A stretch of 64,000 nt of DNA from Galeruca laticollis (lineage: Eukaryota > Arthropoda > Insecta > Coleoptera > Chrysomelidae). The DNA lies in assembly GCA_963921935.1 (NCBI GenBank), contig OY998179.1, forward strand, positions 18,597,114 to 18,661,113. The letters run 5' to 3'. The notes under the pieces were generated by a model. That model saw only the letters and a list, made by a program, of their open reading frames with translations, was not told where the DNA came from and ran no database searches. Position numbers and translations under genes: made by a program. Positions 54,100 to 64,000 of the stretch are shown piece by piece (within the stretch, counting starts at the first letter, position 1; each line of letters begins with the position of its first letter).

Positions 54100-54216
54100 T
54101 GTTTCGGAGAATGAAAATGTTTTTCGTTACATATGAAAGGTTACAAATTATATGTAAAAGTATTATACAAGCAAATCGCCCAAAACTGGTATTCTTACCT
54201 GAAGGTCCCGGACGAT
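54100..54216 (-). repeat. 117-bp direct repeat, right copy
   Basis: The right partner of 50875-50991. On the minus strand the sequence leading into it (gcaaccccgcagaag, then atcgtccgggaccttcag before the gtaaga donor) would suit an exon end, so this copy may be the ancestral context. Confidence 0.85.
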
Positions 54217-55189
54217 CTTCTGCGGGGTTGCAACCCTTCTTCGAAGTGATAAAATGGACTGTATCAGGGGTTCAATGGGTTTTATTAAGGTTTTTGGCAC
54301 TAGCGCGGTAAATACACTACTTTGAACTGTTCACTTCGACAACTGTTCTGCTTCTGGTTTTGAGAACTGGGTTTTTTAAATTAAACATAATGTGTATATA
54401 CCGTGTATCCGCTAGGTATAAAAATACCACCAACGATTTGCTTGAGATTTAAACATTTAAATTTTATTATTAAATAACCTTACATATTAACTATATATCA
54501 TAACCAATTAAAATAAAATTAATGAATACTTAACAGTATTATTTGTACATTTCTTTTAAATATGTTATTCTGATTAGGTTCTGGTTTTAAATATGGACCA
54601 TAAATATTCGGGATTGATATATTAAACTCTTGTGACAGTTAAAATTGTTGTTGAAGCCTAATTTTCCAAACCTCTTATGAACTGGTTACTGAGGATTTTG
54701 TTTCCTTTTCAGATGTGTCATCTCGAGAGAGCGCTTTTCCTGACAAACGCCCCACCTTTATTTTGCATTTTGATCATTCATTAAGTGATTAGTTAATTTA
54801 CTGTTTTAATGTTTTTATTTTTTGTTATTATATCTTATTTACTTTAGTATATATTATTTTAATTTTACTCGGTCAAATTATTTTTACATACATATACTTC
54901 ACACTCTCAAGAAAAATTCCACTAGTTTATCAGTGGTATAAATATTACAGAGCAATGTAAGTTAATTGTAATAATAATAATACTATATAAGAAAATTAGA
55001 TGATGTTCAATGGATAAACGCGAATAATAGTATATGCCTCAACCACATAATAATTCATAACTTAAAATTGGAAGTTACAGTATCAACTAATAAATTAAAG
55101 AGTAATTACTTTAAAAAACCAGACTTTGTTTACAGTAGTATAATAAAAGGTGGCGACACACTGTGTAGAATACAGTTGAAATAGAATAT
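54217..55189. other. Non-coding stretch
   Basis: AT-rich, nothing recognised. Confidence 0.4.
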
Positions 55190-56985
55190 GAGTGAAAATA
55201 ATATAACAAATCAGGCGTTACTAGAAAAGATAGTTCAACTTTTCACCGATCTAAAGTAATCAATCGACGCTGCTGAAACAAGACTGAACTTTGGAGTTGA
55301 AGCACTATCAAGAAAAATATCACTTTTAGAAAAAGAAAACTATAATTTTAAAAATAAAATCGAGTTGCTTGAAAGAGAATCAAAACGGAACAACATTATT
55401 GTATTTGGAGTGTAAAGGGAAGATACTAAATTAGATATAAAATGGCTAATCACGACATTAAACAATTTATTGAACATATCTTTATTCTTGTCTGATTTCA
55501 ATAACTTTTATACACTAGAATGAAACAGAGATAGTCCAAATAAGATTGAATTCACTTCATATCTTAAGAAGCAAAGCATTTTTCAAAATGTCAAAAATGT
55601 AAAAGGCAAAAGAATTGCCATTGCTCAAGATCTAACTACTAAGCAGAGAGAATAATTTAAAATTCTGATTACCCATCTACATCTCGCTAAGCAAAACGAT
55701 GAAAGAAATTGTTACATAAGGCATGGTAAACTTTATATGAACGGTTGATCATATCTGCCGCGTGACTTAAAAATACTAGAGCAGGACAATTCAAACACAT
55801 ATAATAAGCAAACTTCACACAGTGAACCAAATACACCTATTACACAAAAAAAGTGGGAGTTCAAAGGAAAAAAGCCAAACAAATACAGAGATCGAAAAAT
55901 ATATGGAAGCAGACAAGATAAACAAAAAATACCATATCGTAAAGACGATCCAAACACCACTGACAAATCTACAAAAAATTGTAGGAATTCCAAAATATAA
56001 GCCAGCAAAAGGTATTAAGGACCGTCCGAAAGAATCATCAAATAAACCGTATCAAACCAGACTAATTCGACGTCCAATTCGAAGAAAATTTGATTGAAGT
56101 GCCTACATTATAAATATAGTTTTTAAACTAGGAATATCCTGTCTTTTGTGTGAGCGTTGCTTTGTGTATTATGTGAGTACTTTTGTTTTGTGCTCTTTAT
56201 AGAATGACTGTAATGCAAATATGGGTGTTTCTTTTGGGATTTTTAATTATAGATAGATAAGTAAAACAATTTGAGGTGAAGGAAATTGAGACTTACACTG
56301 AATTTAATGAAGTTTGAATATAAACACAACTAACAATTTCAAGCTAATACATTTGAATATTCAAAGCATACATAAATATCTAGATGAATTTAAAATTTTA
56401 CTAAAGAGGTTATATCATAAAATTGACTGAATTGTGTTCATGGAGACTTGAGAATTAAGGATCGGTCCCTGCTTGAATTACTTGGTTATAATCTGATATA
56501 CAACGAGGGTCACTACAATTATAATGCGGGCTTGTTGTCTATCTAGATTCAATTCGAACATATACGATTGAACATTTTTCCAATTCCAAGTGAATCAATT
56601 TAACAGTACAGTACGATCACCGCAATAAAATAGATATTGTAGCGCTTTATAGATCTCCTACAACTAACATTAGCGACTTTAAAGTAGCACTCCAGGATTA
56701 TCTTGAGAATAATGTACCTCTATCTGACTATAGTATCTTCTCGGGTGATATTAACATATATATTTCAGGTAATGAACAGATAGACCACAATGTAATTGAA
56801 TATCTTAATTTTCTGAACTAATCCAGGTACGTATCCACCACTAATAACCCAACCAGAGAACAGGGTAATACAAAATCCTGTATTGACCACATTTTCTTTA
56901 AAAGTGATACCTACACAATGGGTATCACAAATCTGATTATTATACAATCCTCCATTACTGATCATTATTCTAAGACGTTACACAT
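55190..56985 (+). pseudogene. LINE remnant: ORF1-type coiled coil and endonuclease
   Basis: The first protein is readable from ATG 55190: MSENNITNQALLEKIV, a coiled coil with LLEKENYNFKNKIELLERES, then KRNNIIVFGV and RIAIAQDLTTKQRE, with several stops. From about 56330 the AP-type endonuclease follows: LNIQSIHKYLDEFKILL, VALYRSPTTNISDF, IFSGDINIYIS, and SCIDHIFFKSD with a final SSITDHY. RT is absent; the copy stops near 56985. It is close in type to the pieces at 22881 and 24605, so one LINE family probably supplied all three. Confidence 0.75.
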
Positions 56986-57362
56986 AATTTTTTCTAATGG
57001 AAAACTCAAATACAACCCAGAAAAATTATATAAACTATAGTTGGTTAAAATATATCTTAAACTCACTCTCATGGATTGAAGTTTAAAAAATGGCAATATC
57101 GACGCAGCAATAGGGATCGAGACCGAGCTATAGAGGCAGCACTGCTGTCGAAAGTAGATCGCCCTGGTGTTAAATAAGAAAAACATTGTGATGTAAACAG
57201 TGTAATAAACAACCTACAAAATGCAAAAAATGAATAGATCTTTTTATTTTCTTTCCAGGAACAATTGTTGGCATGTAAGATGGGTGTAGGGGATTATCTG
57301 ATTTTTGATTATTGACAAAATGAGCACTGCAAGTTCTAGTATTACTTTTCCGCCCAACCTAT
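56986..57362. other. Non-coding stretch before the second core module
   Basis: No gene recognised. Confidence 0.4.
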
Positions 57363-58205
57363 CTATATGCGAGAAAAGTATTGGTTTACCCCAAAAAAAG
57401 TTGGAATTTTGGAAAAAAATTTTGAGTTATTTTTACGTTTTCCATCAACAACAACACGAAAAAACGGTTTTTAGAAAAAAAATCCTGTGTGTATGTCGTC
57501 GTCGTTGTCGTCGGCCACTTTTCCTTAAATGTCTTGTTAGCACGATACAGCCTCCGGAGTGCAATAAATCACCAATTTTATGATTGAATATTGTTAAGGA
57601 CATGTCGCAGATGAACTCTATTAATTTTCAGCTCACCAAAGTCAGTACAACGGGTGCTATGGTACTTGAAGTACGACATTTTGTAATTTTTTGAGAAATT
57701 TCAGTTTGTTAGCACGATACAGCCCCCAGAGTTCAACAAGTCACCAATTTCATGATTGAATATTAATCAGGACATCTCACTGATGAACCCTATTGATATT
57801 CAGCTCAGCAGAGCTAATACAACAGGTGCTACAGTACTTTAAGTACGATATTTTTGTGATTTTTGGAGAAGTTTCAGTTTGTTAGCACGATACAGCCACC
57901 GGAGTATATACAAGTGACCAATTTTATGATTGTATATTATTCAGAGCGTCTCAAAGATGAACCCTATTGATATTCAGCTCACTAAAGCCAGTACCAGGGG
58001 TGCTATGGTACTTGAAGTACCAAATTTTTGTCATTTTTGGAGAATTTTCAGTTTGTTAGCACTATACAGCCTCCAGAGAGTTTACGATTGATCAATTTTA
58101 TGATTTAATATTGTTCAAGGTGTCTCACAGATGTACTTTAATGATTCAGTTGGCTAGAGCGAGTACTAGATATACTAAATTGTTGATTATTTTTGGAGAA
58201 ATTTC
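57363..58205 (+). repeat. Second core module with four forward 173-bp units
   Basis: Core at 57363-57530 (gtatgtcgtcgtcgttgtcg ending), then anchors agcacgatacagcc at 57539, 57711, 57884 and 58058 with 172-174-bp spacing. Same order and orientation as the right half of the locus at 4298-5790; the reverse units are missing. The next feature is BEL coding sequence. Confidence 0.85.
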
Positions 58206-59680
58206 GGTAATACTAATATACTGATAAGAACTAGTGAGTTCTGGAACCATCTTTCTCAAGATCAAATAAAGCTTGGTAAACATTTCCAACTCTGCAAAAT
58301 ACCAAATTGGGTTAGGTTAGGTCTAGTAATAATGGTTTTCCACTGGACAATTAATAACACAAGTTCTGGGAACTTGAAGAAATTCCATTTAATCGTTTTG
58401 TATCTAAAAATGACCTAGAATGCGAAGCATTGTTCAAAAATATTACTTCTAGATCACCTAGTACGAAATTTATTGTTAAAATCACATTCAAATATTCTCA
58501 AAGCTTATTAGGAGATTGTTTTGAGATAGCAGTTAATCGTTTTCATGCGTTAGAAAAAAGGTTAAATTCTAAACCCCTATCAAAATCTCTTCTCAAGCAA
58601 TTTAGTGATGAGTATAATGAACTAGATCACTTACAAGATATACCTCTTACCAATTATACAGTGTCTCAAAGCTATTATTTACCGCATCACAGTGTTTTTA
58701 AAACATTCAGTGTTGTTTTTGATGGAAGCTGTAAAACCACTACTGGATGAATACAAAATTACATACAATATGTCGGTCCAAAAACACAAAATAATATTTT
58801 TAATATTCTTATTAGATTTAGGCAATATAAGTACGTAGTTTCCGCTGATGAGAGTAAAATGTATCGTCAAATATTAGTGCATCTTGACCGTCAACCATTC
58901 CAAAGAATTATATGGCGAGACAATCCTAATAATTCTTTATCTATTATTCACCTGAATGCAGTCACATATGATACAACTTCAGCAACTTTCTTAGCAATTA
59001 GATGTTAACAACAATTAGCCAAAGACAATTCAAGGAAATTTCCCGAAGCATATCGTACAATTCTTAATAATTTTTATGTTGACGATCTTTTGACTGGTGC
59101 CAATGATCTTAATACTTTATCAACGCTGTACAGAAAATACATCAATACTCAATTCAGCTCATTTTCAACTAAGAAAGTGGTCTTCAAACACTCAAGAACT
59201 TCTTGATACAATTCCAAACATACACATTTCCAATTATATTCTCCAGATAGGAGATACTGATGCTTCCAAGACTCTGGACATTCGGTGGAAAAGCCAATCC
59301 CATACTATAACTTTTTATATTTCTGAAAATCCTAGCAAATGAATCACATGATAACTAAACGATTAATACTGTCTCAGATTTCAAGAATATTCGATCCTTT
59401 GGGTCTTCTCAGTCCAAGTATTGTCATTGCGAAAAAAATAATACAACAATTATGGACAAAAGCCATAACATCAGATAAACTAATCACAAATCAACTCTTA
59501 TCAATTTGGAACTAGTTTTCTAGCCAATTACACATTTTTAACAAACTAAAAATCCCTATAAATGTGATTTCTATCAATTTTAATTTAATCGAATTGCATT
59601 GCTATTCAGACGCATCTCAAAAGGGATATGCTTCATGCATATATACACGTAGCTATAACTTTATAGAAGAAAACTATGAA

Positions 59681-59865
59681 TGACAGATGACACACATAAC
59701 AGATCACACATGATAGTTTACACACGTGACAGTTGACACACGTGACATATTACAGTTATTACAGTTGTCACACGTGACAGATCACAAGATGGATGACAGC
59801 TGACACACGTCACAGAAGACATGATGGATGACAGATGACAGTTGACACACGTAACAGAACACATC
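59681..59865. repeat. Minisatellite with CACGTG palindromes inside BEL
   Basis: Imperfect repeats of gacagttgacacacgtgaca fill about 185 bp exactly between two parts of RNase H. CACGTG occurs at 59723, 59739 and 59771; other units have cacgtaac or cacgtcac. Confidence 0.8.
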
Positions 59866-60316
59866 ATATCACGACGATCGCGCCATCTAGCGGGAATTTC
59901 ACGAAGTAGTGCTCCAGAATCCCCTTTGTTTATCTACTGTCTTCTTTTTGCAAAGTCCACGGTTTCCCCTATTAAAACCACAACAATTCCAAGACTGGAA
60001 TTGTGTACAGTTATCTGAACAAGTCAATATAACATTATCTAATTCAATTCCAACAGTCTGTTGGAGCGATTCTCAAATGGTGTCGGCTGGGTTAAAATTA
60101 GAACCATCCAAGCTTCAATAATTTGTTACAAATCGAACTTCAAAAATACATCTCACTAACATTGAAAATTGAAATTATATCTCCAGTCATCATAATCTCG
60201 CAGATTTAGCATCCAGAGGTATCTTACCTACACAATTGATAAATTCTTACTTTTAGTGGTATGGTCCATAATTTTTAAATCATAATTCAGACAGCTGGCC
60301 TTGTAATACATTTACT

Positions 60317-62638
60317 ATAACCCCACAATGTCGCTGAAAAAGCCAGTCGGATCATACACGGAAGGTGAAGAGGAACGATCGATTCTTCTTCTTAGAACTC
60401 ACTTTCCAGGTAGTGAACCAGCAACAAGCACTGAAATGGCAATGAATCACACCAAAAAATCCCGCAAGGAAGACTGGGACATTGCTAAGAAAATATTTAT
60501 CAGACAACGGTTGGAATGGGCAATAAGTACCTTTCAACCATATAAATCACCAGGAGTGGATGGAATATTTCCAGCACTCCTGCAGCAAGGGATAGAGGAG
60601 ATTCTTCCTCACCTGCTGAAGATTACAAGAAGCAGTCTAGCAGTGGGTCTAATACCTAGAAAATGGAGAAGGGCAAGGGTAACCTTCATACCAAAAATAG
60701 GGAAAAAAGATGGGACTGATCCCCGATATTTTAGACCCATCTGTCTAACGTCGTTCCTACTCAAAACGATGGAAAAAGTAGTGGATAACTAACTACATAA
60801 GAACATAGAATCTGGAGAATATACCACTTCATAAATATCAGAATGCTTACAGAGCGGGTCGATCAACTGAGACGGCTCTGTATCAGCTGACCGAAGTCAT
60901 CCAGAGAACTCTGAACAACAAAGAAATCGCAATGTGTGCATTCCTGGATGTATCTGGGGCCTTTGACAAAACAACTCATGTGTCTGTCAAAGAAGCACTA
61001 AAAAGGCGAGGAGTAAATGAAACCATTGTAAAATGGATGTATGAGTTGTTGACGACGAGGATAGCTGAGACACAGGGGGGAATCAAACCACCTCAATTAA
61101 AGCCACTCGGAGGACACCTCAAGGGGGAGTGATATCTCCCCTTCTATGGAGCCTCGTAGTAGATGAGTTGCTCTATAGGCTAACGGAGCTTGGCTTCGAG
61201 TGTATGGGCTATGCTGATGACATAGTTCTAATAGTCAGAGGCAAGTTCGAGAGCACCTTGTGAGATTTATTACAAAAGGGCCTCAGAATCATTAAGCAAT
61301 GGTGCTTGTCAGTGGAGCTAAGCATTAACCTGAATAACACCATAGTAATTCCATTTACCCGGAAAAGAACCAGAACCAGATATTCCAGCCATGAAACTCA
61401 TATCCTTAAACGGGGAAATCATAGAATGGAAATCAAAAGTTAAATATCTAGGGATAATCCTAGACAGCAAGTTTCTGTGGAATAAGCATGTTGAAATAAC
61501 TGCTAGTAAAGCAATAAGAACTTTGATGGCGTGCAGAAATCTAGATGGTCAGAGGTGGGGCTGTAAGCCAAAAATACTACGATGGATGTACGCCATTATT
61601 GTGAGACCAACAATTACGTATGGGGTAATAGTTTGGCATACAAAAGCAAGTCAGTACAGCACAAGGAAAACCCTCGACAAAGTTCAAAGGCTTGCCTGTT
61701 TGTGCATCACTGGAGCTATGAGAACGTATCCAACTAGGGCACTTGAGATCATTACAGATCTCACACCTCTACATCTGGTGATAGAAAGATCTGCCCAAGA
61801 GGCAATTCCTAGAATATCTAAGGAAGGTTCAGGCAATGACAGTATTAAAAATCAGGAAGCCCGGTCCTCTCTAACAAAATACATCTCATCAGCCAATCTT
61901 CTCAGTGACGAAATTATCAAGAAAGTAAGTATAAACATTGAGCTCCCATGTCATTGACTCAATGTTGGCATGGGAGGGCCGATGAAAACTTGATGAATTA
62001 GGCAAGAATAACGGGTCTCTTTAGTCTGGGTTCCTGGCCACTCGGGAATCACAGTAAATGGAGAGGCCAATACAATTGCTAGGAAATGAGCACTAACGCC
62101 CTTTATTCACCCGGAGCCTTTCTGTGGTGTAGGAAAATGCTCCTATAAGAAATAGTTGAGGAAGAAGGAGGAAACCGAACGAGAAGCACTCTGGCGGTGC
62201 CTTCCCGGGTTGGAACATTCCAAAAGTTCCTGCGTAACTTTGACACTGCTGGATCCAAAAAATATTTGGACCTCAGTAAAAATAAGCTACATCTCCTCAC
62301 GGGCTTTCTTACAGGACACTGCCGCCTTAGGAAGCACCTAATGAGAATAGATCTAGCAGAAACTGGCGAGTGTAGATTCTGTGGGGAGGAGGATGAAACT
62401 CCGGATCACCTAGTTCTGGAATGCCTTGCCATTGCAAGCCAACGCAAGTAATGCTTCGGACAAGAAACTTGTAAGAGTGAGGATATAACCTCGTTGAAGC
62501 CGTTCCAAATACTAGAGTTCATTAGAACCCTGGAACTGGAAGACGAGCTGTAGTAGTAGCGAGAACAGCTCTGATATAGGGGGGGGGTACAATAAACCTT
62601 AGGTTTCAATGCATTGTAACCCCGTTAAAATCTAAATC
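60317..62638 (+). mobile_element. 5'-truncated LINE with RNase H, inserted in BEL
   Basis: The insertion is flanked by the 13-bp direct repeat taatacatttact (60304-60316 and 62639-62651). RT motifs: YKSPGVDGIFPALLQQG, RVTFIPKIGKKDGTDPRYFRP (60540-60750), AYRAGRSTETALYQL and FLDVSGAFDKT (60845-60970), an in-phase trace of GYADDIV near 61207, YLGIILDSKFLW (61450) and a thumb region to 61955. It then shows an RNase H trace (WVPGHSGI, 62030), and a CCHC-like end CRFCGEEDETPDHLVLEC (62374). RNase H after RT places it in the I/LOA/R1-related group. Several stops; the tail is ttaaaatctaaatc. Confidence 0.82.
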
Positions 62639-63470
62639 TAATACATTTACTTTTGTCAATAAGTTACCAGAATTGAAGAAGGAAACTAAAATCTTATTAT
62701 CTATAGATATTCCCAAAAATAATCCTGCATTTCCGTTATAAGTACTCATGTTTTATAAAATTATTACGAGTCGCATTGTACATTTTTCGATTCATTAAAA
62801 ATATTAAATTAAAAATCCAATCTAAACCTATTCGTATCGATCCTCTTGATGTATATGAAATAAATTACCATTTTTGGATAAAGACGATATTCTCAGAGTA
62901 GGGAGTAGATTACGTTTTACTCCATTAAATTTCAATATCAAACATCCAATTTTGTTATGTTCCAGACATATATTAGCTAATCTGATTATCACTCACAAAC
63001 ATAAGGTACTTTTACACGCAGACACGCAATGTTTATTAGCTACGGTTCGTCAAAGGTATTGGATAATAGTAAAAAAAGTAATCAAACAATGTATTACATG
63101 TTTTAAGGTAAAACCCAATGTTTTAACGCCACCCTGTCAGCAACCCTGTGACATAATCATTCCCATTTCAGTACACAGGCATGGACTATGCTTGTCCATT
63201 TTATGTATCAGACAGATAAGGTCGAGGTCGTAAAATCATTAAAGGCTATGTATGCGTTTTCGTTTGTTTCTCGACAAAATCAATTCACTTAGAGTAAGTT
63301 AGTGGATTAGTAAATGAAAATTTTATTTCCTGTATGCGACGATTCACTCCTAAAAGAGGTTTGTCATCTTATGTCTATTCATTCATTCTGACAATGCCTC
63401 AACGTTCACAGGAGCTCATAATGAACTTGAAGAAATTAGTGTTTTAAATGAAACTCACGGTTTCTAGTTA

Positions 63471-63804
63471 ATACCACAATATAATAAAAACTGTTGAAAA
63501 TTCTAAAAAAATGACAATTGTTTCGATAAATCAATATCATCGTCAGAATGACAGAAGTTACATTTCATTTGATGCCTACCTGATGTTTAGTAGTTATTTT
63601 TGGCTAAACCAAGAAGTGACCTAACTTGTGATTGACTTAATATATGTTAATAGAAAAAAGAACATGTGATATTACAAATATTGAAGCTTAGATATTATTA
63701 GCCCTATGGTGATATCCGGGATATCATTTTTCCAATTAAGATCAGTATAACTGTGCAATGATATAGAAAACCAGGAAAACTATATCTGCTGATCTTTACA
63801 ATTA
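63471..63804. other. 3' untranslated region of the terminal Penelope-like element
   Basis: Non-coding DNA between the BEL integrase trace and the minus-strand Penelope stop codon. The exact junction was not located. Confidence 0.4.
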
Positions 63805-64000
63805 TCACTTAAGAAGACAGTTTTTTAGTGGAGAACTCCCTAGATTTAACTGTTCATTGACAACTTCATATTGTGGGTTTCTTAAATGTCTTCTAATTTC
63901 CAATTCTTCAAGGAAATCCATTTCTTTGTTTCTTTTCACAAATATGCAGCACTTCTAGTTTTGTGTTAGGTGTCAATGAATGATTGGTGTCAAGTAGATG
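63805..64000 (-). CDS. Penelope-like GIY-YIG endonuclease C-terminus (runs off the window)
   Basis: The minus strand reads open from the window edge: a NHSLTPNTKLEVLHICEK segment, then NKEMDFLEELEIRRHL and VVNEQLNLGSSPL, ending in a TGA at 63805-63807. The order 'L.VLH..(E/K)K ... LEE.EI ... LNEQ' is typical of the last part of Penelope-like GIY-YIG domains. The upstream RT would lie beyond 64000. Whether the whole gene is intact cannot be said. Confidence 0.7.

Larger units (their letters stand above)
58350..63470 (+). pseudogene. BEL/Pao pol relic, interrupted by minisatellite and LINE
   Basis: Readable parts in order: the FWELEEIP motif at about 58370; a linker with LLGDCFEIAVNRFHALEKRL; RT with FSVVFDGSCKTT (58700), ADESKMYRQI (58845) and FYVDDLLTGAND (59080); the connection SQISRIFDPLGLLSPSIV (59370); RNase H start HCYSDASQKGYASCIYT (59600); RNase H end with CWSDSQM and HHNLADLASRG to about 60300; after the inserted LINE, integrase N-terminus LPFLDKDDILRVGSRLR, a CITCFKVKP zinc motif (63090) and a weak core trace to about 63470. 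Stops and frame changes are frequent. It is a different BEL copy from the one at 51-53.5 kb. Confidence 0.82.

Noticed and set aside
58310..58322. TTAGG telomere-like repeat
   Set aside because: Only two units within BEL sequence; insect telomere arrays are far longer.

Overview
The window is AT-rich eukaryotic DNA built almost entirely of transposable elements. GT/AG introns, several metazoan element classes (PIF/Harbinger, Tc1/mariner-like, pogo-like, hAT, Copia, errantivirus-like Gypsy, BEL/Pao, several LINE types, Penelope-like) and a Copia primer-binding site matching the initiator tRNA-Met half all point to an insect. A beetle or another large-genome insect is a guess; nothing here fixes the species. 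There is no prokaryotic gene organisation and I found no tRNA, rRNA or CRISPR array.

Layout. 1-3.4 kb: anonymous AT-rich DNA with local duplications and a (GA)n tract. 3.4-3.85 kb: hAT transposase remnant. 3.88-5.79 kb: an unusual array of ~173-bp units, three copies facing one way and eight the other way, around a 150-bp core that recurs at 44.7 and 57.4 kb. 6.43-21.11 kb: a nest of DNA transposons. An outer PIF/Harbinger element (H3, with a MADF protein and a DDE transposase) holds two copies of a second Harbinger family (H1A, H1B; zeste-type Myb protein plus transposase), and H1A holds a nearly pristine Copia element. 21.1-30.35 kb: errantivirus-like Gypsy pieces alternate with LINE pieces; the LINE is itself split by a Penelope-like element carrying an inverted partial copy. 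30.7-46 kb: exons of what looks like a duplicated host gene on the minus strand, separated by two mariner-like elements with long inverted repeats, Penelope-like elements, many (TA)n tracts and a pogo-like relic. 46.2-49.6 kb: possible long-LTR structure with a TATA box and thirteen 140-bp satellite units. 50.9-54.2 kb: BEL/Pao gag-pol on the minus strand between identical 117-bp direct repeats. 55.2-57 kb: LINE remnant. 57.36-58.2 kb: second copy of the core plus 173-bp array. 58.3-63.5 kb: plus-strand BEL/Pao pol split by a minisatellite and an RNase H-bearing LINE. 63.8 kb to the end: another Penelope-like element.

How the parts work together. The elements mostly form layers of insertion, and order can be read from target-site duplications: H3 first, then H1A and H1B, then Copia into H1A; LINE first, then Penelope (12-bp duplication); BEL first, then RNase H LINE (13-bp duplication). 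Harbinger elements need a transposase and a Myb/MADF-type DNA-binding partner. Here the H1B Myb gene is intact while both H1 transposases carry different lesions, and the H3 transposase is spoiled by a single visible stop codon. The only element that looks fully competent is the Copia element. The best candidates for something undescribed are the bidirectional 173-bp array with its mobile-looking core, the 140-bp satellite behind a TATA box and splice donor, and the duplicated unrecognised host exon family.
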